Shown here in pieces: positions 1 through 5,020 of a stretch of 7,228 nt of DNA; within the stretch, counting starts at the first letter, position 1, and each line of letters starts with the position of its first letter. This DNA comes from Comamonadaceae bacterium (lineage in GTDB: Bacteria; Pseudomonadota; Gammaproteobacteria; Burkholderiales; Burkholderiaceae). The stretch covers positions 1 through 7,228 of the forward strand of contig CANCGU010000133.1 of NCBI GenBank assembly GCA_947377705.1. Direction: 5' to 3'. The notes below the pieces were generated by a model. It ran no database searches and was not told where the DNA came from. It was given only the letters and a program-made list of their open reading frames with translations. The position numbers and the translations under genes were made by a program.

Positions 1-692
1 CGAAACTGGCTGCGAGCAACGATTTCTTGGCCGGGGTAACAACCTTTTTTGAAGTTCACACCGTCAACCGATTCGTAGTTGAGCATCTGTGGCACAAAGG
101 CTTCGAAGGTGGCGAGCTCAACCCACGCAATGCCACTCATCACTTCACCCACTTGCCACAGGTCAGCGCTGAGAGCCGGACCTGTGGGCGCCGCCGCATC
201 TTTGGGCGCAAGCCAGAAGGCGCGTGGTTGGTCGAGGGCAGGGTAGAGCGTCAACACATCGGCTGCACCTGCTGCGTGGCGTTGCCAAGGTTCAGTCGTC
301 GCACCGTTCAAGGCCGCAAGTGCAGCATCGCCCGCCAATCCCAACAACTGAAACTCTTCGCTCGCATCACTCAGCTTGGCTTTGGCACGCATCACAAACA
401 TCGACAAGCGTTTGACGGTTTGAGCGATCAGGTCTTTGCGGCAAATCAGTAGCACTTCTTCAGCGCAACGTTTGTAAACCACAAAGCTCGCTTGCATGCG
501 GCCCTTGGCATTGCAAAACGCAGCCAGGCGACATTGACCTTCTTTCATCAACAGCACATCGTTGGTGAGCTGGTTGTGCAAAAAACTGGCGGCGTCTGCA
601 CCCGCAGCGCGGATGATGCCCAGGTGGGGCAGGGGGGCAATGCCGTTCAAAGGCGCAGAGGCGGTGAAGGCGGAGAGGGTGGTCTGTGACAT
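1..692 (-). CDS. ygfZ: YgfZ-family folate-binding Fe-S cluster maturation protein (partial, C-terminus beyond left edge)
   Basis: The minus strand is open from the ATG at 692 to the left edge, giving 230 codons that begin MSQTTLSAFTASAPLNG. The decisive motif is FKKGCYPGQEIVAR near the end of the visible part, with the cysteine at residue 218 (codon 39-41). This is the KGCY[TP]GQE signature of YgfZ, a GcvT-like tetrahydrofolate-binding cytosolic protein that supports assembly or repair of certain Fe-S enzymes such as MiaB. The upstream segment with DAASFLHNQLTNDV and FCNAKGRMQASF is the typical N-terminal folate-binding fold. In the family, roughly 70-90 more residues normally follow the motif, so the missing part is only the C-terminal domain. 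The gene is divergent from mltG, an arrangement I recall from Burkholderiales. The in-frame ATG at 707 abuts a GAGG with no spacer, so 692 is preferred. Identification is firm; the exact start is less so. Confidence 0.93.
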   Translation of the reverse strand, partial: MSQTTLSAFTASAPLNGIAPLPHLGIIRAAGADAASFLHNQLTNDVLLMKEGQCRLAAFCNAKGRMQASFVVYKRCAEEVLLICRKDLIAQTVKRLSMFVMRAKAKLSDASEEFQLLGLAGDAALAALNGATTEPWQRHAAGAADVLTLYPALDQPRAFWLAPKDAAAPTGPALSADLWQVGEVMSGIAWVELATFEAFVPQMLNYESVDGVNFKKGCYPGQEIVARSQF

Positions 693-699
693 AGGGTGA

Positions 700-705
700 A
701 TTATC
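700..705 (-). promoter_or_regulatory. Candidate -10 box for ygfZ, possibly giving a leaderless transcript
   Basis: Read on the minus strand, 705-700 is GATAAT, a 5/6 match to TATAAT. It is followed by exactly 7 nt (TCACCCT) before the ATG at 692. With usual spacing, transcription would start at or within a base of that ATG. No Shine-Dalgarno sequence lies at the proper distance from 692. No convincing -35 hexamer is visible at 16-18 nt spacing, which weakens the call. Confidence 0.35.
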
Positions 706-734
706 ATCCTCGCTTGATTAACGTGATTGGACAT

Positions 735-738
735 AGGG
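735..738 (+). promoter_or_regulatory. Ribosome binding site favouring the mltG ATG at 744
   Basis: AGGG at 735-738 lies 5 nt before the ATG at 744. It is the only purine-rich site properly spaced for any of the candidate mltG starts (GTG 696, GTG 741, ATG 744). It supports the start that places a short basic segment directly before the membrane anchor. Confidence 0.5.
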
Positions 739-743
739 TTGTG

Positions 744-1742
744 ATGCGACTCATCAAGCGAATCTTTTGGACGGTGTTGAGTCTGGCCCTGTTGCTGTCA
801 GCCGCATCTGGCTGGTGGGTGTTGACCCCCATGTCGCTGCCGACGCCCACCGTCGACTTGTCCATCGAGCCACAAACGCCTGTGCGTGGCATTGCCCAAG
901 CTGTGGCCGACGCGGGTGTCGATGTGCAACCCATGGTGCTATATGCGTTTTTCCGTGCCAGTGGTCAGTCACGCAAGCTGCGAGCGGGTAGCTATGAGCT
1001 GAGCCAAGGCAACACCCCCCTCGATTTGCTACGCAAGCTCAGCCGTGGCGAAGAAAGCCTCAAAGCCATCAGCCTGATTGACGGTTGGACATTTCGCCAA
1101 TTCCGCACAGCACTTGCCAAAGCCGAAGGCCTCAGGCACGACACCCAAGATCTGAGCGATGACCAACTCATGGCCAAGCTCGGCATGCCAGACGTAGCCC
1201 CTGAAGGACGCTTTTTCCCCGACACCTACACCTACGGCAAAGGCACGTCTGAGCTGCATGTGATGGCGCGCGCCGCCAAGGCCATGACCAAGCAACTCAC
1301 CGCCGCCTGGAAGCTGCGTGGCCCCGACATTCAAGTGAAAACGCCAGAAGAAGCGCTGATTTTGGCCAGCATCGTTGAAAAAGAAACAGGCCGCGAGAGC
1401 GACCGCACCACCATCAGCCGTGTGTTTCACAACCGTTTGGCCATCGGCATGCCGCTGCAAACTGACCCGACCGTGATTTACGGCATGTTTGACAACTTCG
1501 ACGGCAACCTGCGCCGCGCCGACCTGCGCACCGACCATCCTTGGAACACCTACACCCGCAAAGGCCTGCCTCCCACACCCATCGCCATGCCCGGGCGTAA
1601 CGCGCTCAAAGCTGCTGTGCAGCCCGCCGCCAGCAACGCCTTGTACTTTGTGGCCAAGGGCGATGGCACCAGCTACTTCAGCGCCACGCTGGACGAGCAC
1701 AACGCCGCGGTCAATCGCTACCAGCGCCAACAGGCAAAATAG
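744..1742 (+). CDS. mltG: Endolytic transglycosylase MltG (YceG-like)
   Basis: MltG is an inner-membrane lytic transglycosylase that cleaves nascent peptidoglycan glycan strands and so acts as a terminator of chain elongation. From the ATG at 744 the protein is 332 aa, close to the family norm of about 340. It starts MRLIKRIFWTV, with a basic N-terminus and one membrane anchor at about residues 6-27. A LysM-like substrate-binding region follows at about 50-105, then the catalytic domain. The motif LILASIVEKET contains the catalytic glutamate, here Glu212, equivalent to E. coli Glu218. LQTDPTVIYGM and PWNTYTRKGLPPTPIAMPGR are further family signatures. The frame is also open to a GTG at 696, which would add 16 residues (beginning MNYHPRLINV), but that start would stand 3 bp from the divergent ygfZ ATG and has no ribosome binding site. 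The gene is first in the operon; no strong promoter could be recognised in the 51-bp divergent gap. Confidence 0.95.
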   Translation: MRLIKRIFWTVLSLALLLSAASGWWVLTPMSLPTPTVDLSIEPQTPVRGIAQAVADAGVDVQPMVLYAFFRASGQSRKLRAGSYELSQGNTPLDLLRKLSRGEESLKAISLIDGWTFRQFRTALAKAEGLRHDTQDLSDDQLMAKLGMPDVAPEGRFFPDTYTYGKGTSELHVMARAAKAMTKQLTAAWKLRGPDIQVKTPEEALILASIVEKETGRESDRTTISRVFHNRLAIGMPLQTDPTVIYGMFDNFDGNLRRADLRTDHPWNTYTRKGLPPTPIAMPGRNALKAAVQPAASNALYFVAKGDGTSYFSATLDEHNAAVNRYQRQQAK

Positions 1743-1748
1743 CGGGTT

Positions 1749-2414
1749 ATGACAAAAACAGGTCTGTTCATCAGTTTTGAGGGCATCGACGGCGCGGGCA
1801 AGTCCACGCACATCGATGGCTTGGCCGCCGCGTTCAAAGCACAAGGCCGCCAAGTCACGCTCACTCGCGAGCCCGGCGGCACACCACTGGCCGAGAAGCT
1901 GCGCGAGATGGTGCTGCATGACGCCATGGATGCGCTGACCGAAGCGCTGTTGATCTTCGCCGCCCGCCGCGACCATTTGCAAAACGTGATTGAGCCAGCC
2001 TTGGCTCGCGGTGACGTGGTGCTGTGCGACCGCTTCACCGATGCCACCTTTGCCTACCAAGGCAGCGGCCGTGGGTTTGATTTGGCCGTGCTTGAGAAAC
2101 TGGAAAGCTGGGTTCAGGCCATGCCAGCAGACGTGGCAGGTCGTTCTAGCACCAGTCTGCGCCAACCCGATGTCACCGTGTGGTTTGAACTTGACCCTGC
2201 CATTGCCGCCGTGCGCTTAGCAGGTGCCCGCGTGCCCGACCGTTTTGAGGCGCAGCCCATCGCATTTTTCCAAAAAGTATCTGAGGGCTATGCGGCCCGC
2301 GCTCAAGCCGATTCATCACGCTTTGTACGCCTAGACGCCTCCCAAACACGCGAAGCCGTGTGGCAGCAACTGCACCACCATTTTGTGCAGCGCGGCTGGC
2401 TCAGTACAACTTGA
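1749..2414 (+). CDS. tmk: Thymidylate kinase (dTMP kinase)
   Basis: It phosphorylates dTMP to dTDP with ATP in the cytosol, the last step specific to dTTP synthesis. The protein is 221 aa, slightly longer than the E. coli enzyme of 213. The P-loop GIDGAGKS lies at residues 12-19 with Lys18. The TREPGG motif is at 39-44, and the DRF motif at 94-96 lies in the dTMP site. QGSGRGFD follows at 104-111, and VPDRFE with FFQKVSEGY falls in the lid and helix region. The P-loop carries glycine where eukaryotic type I enzymes have arginine, consistent with a bacterial type II enzyme that supplies the arginine from its lid. A short insertion, [12 protein letters not shown], stands before the strand PDVTVWFEL. 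The start follows the mltG stop by 6 bp, so translation is probably coupled; the intervening AGCGGG may serve as a weak ribosome site. Confidence 0.97.
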   Translation: MTKTGLFISFEGIDGAGKSTHIDGLAAAFKAQGRQVTLTREPGGTPLAEKLREMVLHDAMDALTEALLIFAARRDHLQNVIEPALARGDVVLCDRFTDATFAYQGSGRGFDLAVLEKLESWVQAMPADVAGRSSTSLRQPDVTVWFELDPAIAAVRLAGARVPDRFEAQPIAFFQKVSEGYAARAQADSSRFVRLDASQTREAVWQQLHHHFVQRGWLSTT

Positions 2415-2427
2415 GCTCCAGCGCCGC

Positions 2428-3450
2428 ATGACCGAAGCCACCACACAACAAATAAGGCCCGTGTTGAGCCCTTGGCTGCAAGGCCAGCTCACCACCTTGC
2501 TAGAGCGACGCGGTCACGCTTGGCTGCTGCAGGGCCCATCAGGCTTGGGCCAATACACACTGGGTTTAGAACTGGCTCGCGCTTGGCTTTGCGAAGCGCC
2601 GACCCAGCAGGGCGCTTGCTACCAATGTCGCAGCTGCCACGCGGTGGATGTGCGTACCCATGCCGACCTGTGTACGCTCATGCCCGAAACCTTGGCGCTT
2701 GAGCTGAACTGGCCGCTGGACGAAAAGACCCAAAAAGACCTTGACGACAAAAAGCGCAAGCCCAGCAAAGAAATTCGCGTGGAAGCTGCGCGCGACATGG
2801 TGGCCTTCAGCCAACAAACCCGCTCGGGTGGCTCGACCAAAGTGGTATTTGTTTACCCTGCCGAGCGCATGAACCATGTGACGGCCAACACCATCCTCAA
2901 AACACTCGAAGAACCGCCAGGCGAATGCCGCTTTGTGTTGGCCAGCGAAGCCGCTCACCAGCTGCTGCCGACCATCCGCAGCCGCTGCCAAACCCACACC
3001 ATGGTGTGGCCCACGGAGACCGAAGCGTTGAGCTGGCTGCAAACCCAAGGCGTGCCCGCCACCGATGCAGCCGTGCTGCTGCGCGCTGCGGGCGGACGCC
3101 CTGAAGATGCACTCAGCCTGGCCAATGCCGGTCTCAAAGCCGCTATTTGGGCGGGCTTGCCCAAAGCCGTGATGCGCGGCGATGTGGCAGCGGTGTCAGA
3201 TGCCACACCTTCGCAAGCGATCGCCATGTTGCAAAAACTGTGTCACGACTTATTGGCCTTGCGCACGGGTGGCGAGCCACGCTTTTTCATGTCGGCGGAT
3301 TTGCCTGCGGCTGGCACCGTTGGGTCGCTCACCCAATGGTCCAAAGACTTGATGACTGCGGCCCGTACATCTGAACACCCGTACAACGCGGGACTGATGT
3401 TTGAAGCTTTGGTCGCAAGCGCGCAAACCGCTTTGCGCGCCAAAGACTAA
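2428..3450 (+). CDS. holB: DNA polymerase III subunit delta prime
   Basis: Delta prime is the non-hydrolysing stator subunit of the clamp loader that places the beta clamp on primed DNA. The protein is 340 aa from the ATG at 2428; a longer open frame upstream lies inside tmk and is unlikely to be used. The P-loop position reads GPSGLGQYT (36-44), with Gln42 replacing the usual lysine. That agrees with delta prime not being an ATPase. A four-cysteine zinc module follows: Cys55, Cys64, Cys67 and Cys70. The SRC motif at 185-187 carries the arginine finger that acts on the neighbouring ATPase subunit. TANTILKTLEEPP is the conserved clamp-loader segment. A very charged stretch at about 97-115 (KTQKDLDDKKRKPSK) looks lineage-typical. 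It starts 13 bp after tmk with only a weak ribosome site, suggesting coupling. The C-terminal collar domain is weakly conserved in all members, as here. Confidence 0.94.
   Translation: MTEATTQQIRPVLSPWLQGQLTTLLERRGHAWLLQGPSGLGQYTLGLELARAWLCEAPTQQGACYQCRSCHAVDVRTHADLCTLMPETLALELNWPLDEKTQKDLDDKKRKPSKEIRVEAARDMVAFSQQTRSGGSTKVVFVYPAERMNHVTANTILKTLEEPPGECRFVLASEAAHQLLPTIRSRCQTHTMVWPTETEALSWLQTQGVPATDAAVLLRAAGGRPEDALSLANAGLKAAIWAGLPKAVMRGDVAAVSDATPSQAIAMLQKLCHDLLALRTGGEPRFFMSADLPAAGTVGSLTQWSKDLMTAARTSEHPYNAGLMFEALVASAQTALRAKD
3419..3440 (+). other. Strong 9-bp hairpin in the last codons of holB
   Basis: The arms GCGCGCAAA (3419-3427) and TTTGCGCGC (3432-3440) pair perfectly around the loop CCGC. 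The stem ends 7 nt before the holB stop codon. No immediate T-run follows; a T-rich stretch (TTACTTTTATCC) comes about 18 nt later. It could be an RNA stabiliser, a partial attenuator that lowers downstream tatD and ankyrin expression, or simply the result of coding for alternating Ala/Arg codons. Confidence 0.45.
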
Positions 3451-3476
3451 AGCGCTGTTACTTTTATCCAAAGACT
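3440..3476 (+). repeat. 9-nt direct repeat spanning the holB/tatD junction
   Basis: CCAAAGACT occurs at 3440-3448 and again at 3468-3476, with 19 nt between the copies. The first copy runs into the holB stop codon and the second ends one base before the tatD ATG. The repeat is exact. By rough expectation about one such close 9-nt repeat could occur by chance in 7 kb, so no mechanism is claimed. Confidence 0.4.
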
Positions 3477-3477
3477 C

Positions 3478-4272
3478 ATGTTCACCGACTCCCACTGCCA
3501 CCTGAACTTCCCAGAACTGGCTGAAAACATCCACACCATTCGCGAAGACATGGCCAAAGCCCAGGTCACGCGCGCCTTGGTCATCAGCACCACGCTGGAA
3601 CGCTTTCCCGAGGTTCACGGTTTGGCGACTCAGTTTGACAATTTCTGGGCTACCGTCGGCGTGCATCCCGACAACGAAGGCGTGCAAGAACCCACGTTGG
3701 ACGATTTGCTGAGCCGCGCTAAGTGGCCCAAAGTCGTCGGCATCGGTGAAACCGGTCTCGACTACTACCGCTTGGGCGACCGCACCGTCGCTGACATGGA
3801 ATGGCAGCGCAACCGTTTTCGCATCCACATTCAAGCAGCGCAACAAACCCAACTGCCCCTGGTCATCCACACCCGCAGTTCATCGGCAGACACCGTGGCG
3901 ATTTTGAAAGAGCAGGGCGAAGACGGCTCGGCTGGCAGCGCAGGCGGTGTTTTTCACTGTTTTACTGAAACCGCTGACGTGGCCCGTGCAGGCTTAGAAC
4001 TGGGTTTGTATATCTCGTTCTCAGGCATCTTGACCTTCAAAAATGCCCAAGACTTGCGCGATGTGGCTCAATTTGTTCCCATGGACCGCATTTTGATTGA
4101 GACAGACAGCCCGTACTTAGCGCCTGTGCCGTACCGTGGTAAGACCAACAATCCGTCGTATGTGCCGTTTGTGGCCAAGCAGATTGCCGAGATCAAAGGC
4201 GTGTCCATCGAGGCCGTGGCCGAGGCCACCAGCCATAATTTTGACCAACTTTTCAGCGCAGTTTTAAAATGA
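3478..4272 (+). CDS. tatD: TatD-family metal-dependent DNase (YcfH-type)
   Basis: This is a cytosolic TIM-barrel hydrolase of the amidohydrolase superfamily. Members are Mg2+-dependent 3'-5' exonucleases linked to DNA repair and turnover. All metal and catalytic positions are present: His6 and His8 in DSHCHL, Glu91 in GETGLDYY, His131 in VIHTR, His160 in GVFHCFT and Asp210 in ETDSPYLAPVPYRGK. At 264 aa it has normal length. A small Gly/Ser-rich insert (EDGSAGSAG) precedes the GVFHCFT strand. The start is fixed by the canonical MFTDSHCHL beginning. The gene follows holB by 27 bp with no good ribosome site. It sits where tatD is found in the mltG-tmk-holB-pilZ-tatD order of Pseudomonas, but pilZ is missing. 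Which TatD paralogue (TatD, YcfH or YjjV) it matches best cannot be settled by eye; position and length favour YcfH. Confidence 0.93.
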   Translation: MFTDSHCHLNFPELAENIHTIREDMAKAQVTRALVISTTLERFPEVHGLATQFDNFWATVGVHPDNEGVQEPTLDDLLSRAKWPKVVGIGETGLDYYRLGDRTVADMEWQRNRFRIHIQAAQQTQLPLVIHTRSSSADTVAILKEQGEDGSAGSAGGVFHCFTETADVARAGLELGLYISFSGILTFKNAQDLRDVAQFVPMDRILIETDSPYLAPVPYRGKTNNPSYVPFVAKQIAEIKGVSIEAVAEATSHNFDQLFSAVLK

Positions 4273-4934
4273 GAAAGTACTTTAAGTATTTTTTATATCT
4301 ATATGTTTTTATTGGATATTCTTTATCCAATGCAGGTTCGTATGACGACTTTATCGCCGCACTTCACTTTGATCGGCCTGAGGTCATTCAAAAGCTACTA
4401 GCGCGTGGTTTCGATCCCAACACGCCCAACGAAAAAGGCGTTCCAGGCTTGCTGGTCGCACTTCAGTCTGAATCCCCCAAATCAGCCTTACTTTTGGCCC
4501 AGCATCCACTCACGCAGGTGAACGCCGAAAACCGACTGGGTGAAACGCCATTGATGTTGGCGGCCATCCATAACCAGATAGAACTGGCCAAAGTACTGAT
4601 TGCGCGAGGCGCCGATGTCAACCGCCAAGGCTGGACGCCACTGCATTACGCTGCGACACGCGGCCACCGTGACATGATGCGCCTGTTGCTAGACCACGAA
4701 GCTTACATCGACAGCGAAGCAGCCAATGGCACCACACCTTTGATGATGGCCGCCTATTCAGCCCCGGCTTTGGCTGTGAAGTTATTGCTTGAAGAGGGTG
4801 CAGACCCAACACTTACCAACAATGGCAACGCCACTGCATTGGACTTGGCTTTGCACGGGGACCACCAACAAAGCGCGTTTTACATTCGGGCATTCACCGA
4901 ATCTTGGTACATCCAAAACCCCATCAAAGAATAG
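4269..4934 (+). CDS. Exported ankyrin-repeat protein
   Basis: A 221-aa protein with a likely Sec signal peptide: a basic start (MRKYFK), a hydrophobic aromatic core to about residue 19, then SNA before Gly23 as a plausible signal peptidase I site. No lipobox cysteine is present. The rest is almost wholly ankyrin repeats: degenerate ones at about 25-57 and 58-91, clear ones at 92-121 (TPLMLAA..GADVN), 122-154 (WTPLHYAATRGH) and 155-187 (TPLMMAA..GADP), and a final capping half-repeat from 188. The loop joining repeats 3 and 4 is about three residues short. Ankyrin repeats bind proteins; no partner or enzymatic domain is visible. The location is probably periplasmic. The ATG overlaps the tatD stop by 4 bp (ATGA), so translation should be coupled. 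Bases 4281-4320 contain only 5 G/C in 40, and codons such as TTA, CTA, GGA and TCT are used, unlike the GC-rich remainder of the gene. Specific function unknown. Confidence 0.88.
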   Translation: MRKYFKYFLYLYVFIGYSLSNAGSYDDFIAALHFDRPEVIQKLLARGFDPNTPNEKGVPGLLVALQSESPKSALLLAQHPLTQVNAENRLGETPLMLAAIHNQIELAKVLIARGADVNRQGWTPLHYAATRGHRDMMRLLLDHEAYIDSEAANGTTPLMMAAYSAPALAVKLLLEEGADPTLTNNGNATALDLALHGDHQQSAFYIRAFTESWYIQNPIKE

Positions 4935-4950
4935 CGACCCAAGAGTAGCG

Positions 4951-4980
4951 AGAACACCGCACATGGAGATGCGGTTTTCT
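4951..4980 (+). terminator. Rho-independent terminator of the mltG-ankyrin operon
   Basis: The arms at 4951-4961 and 4970-4980 pair with a 6-bp core ACCGCA/TGCGGT, one C-T mismatch and four outer pairs, around an 8-nt loop. On the plus strand the 3' arm contains TTTTCT and is followed by a T-rich stretch to 4990. It lies 16 bp after the ankyrin stop codon. It might also stop convergent minus-strand transcription, but the U-tract is poor in that direction. Confidence 0.65.
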
Positions 4981-4999
4981 CTGATTCTTTAACTTTACA

Positions 5000-5020
5000 T
5001 AATATACATCGTATAAATTA
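5000..5020. repeat. AT-rich imperfect inverted repeat between convergent genes
   Basis: TAATATAC and GTATAAATTA face each other around ATC at the acyltransferase stop codon, pairing TAAT/ATTA and ATAC/GTAT with a 2-nt bulge. The stem is weak and has no GC core. Together with the terminator it makes up the convergent gap 4935-5017, which holds no other visible feature. Confidence 0.25.

Noticed and set aside
27..452. Plus-strand open frame of 141 codons at the left end
   Set aside because: It is the reverse of the ygfZ coding region, whose KGCYPGQE signature fixes the true strand.
696..743. GTG start at 696 giving a longer MltG
   Set aside because: It would begin 3 bp from the divergent ygfZ start, has no ribosome site, and would put 16 non-conserved residues before the natural basic and hydrophobic anchor that begins at 744.
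1029..2165. Long minus-strand open frame (378 codons) opposite mltG and tmk
   Set aside because: It lies antisense to two clearly identified genes, spans their junction, contains no recognisable domain and has the composition expected from reading GC-rich codons backwards. Open antisense frames of this size are common in such genomes.
2383..2427. Extended HolB start inside tmk
   Set aside because: The extra residues are encoded within the conserved tmk reading frame and lack homology. The ATG at 2428 gives a protein of normal length.
3250..3870. Minus-strand open frame of 206 codons opposite holB and tatD
   Set aside because: It is antisense to genes with complete catalytic motifs, has no family motif, and crosses the intergenic hairpin region without a ribosome site.
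4274..4300. AAAGTACTTT palindrome and following T-run at the start of the ankyrin gene, as an attenuator
   Set aside because: The usable stem is only about 4 A/T-rich pairs with no GC core, so it would not terminate efficiently. The pattern follows from the general AT-richness of the signal peptide.
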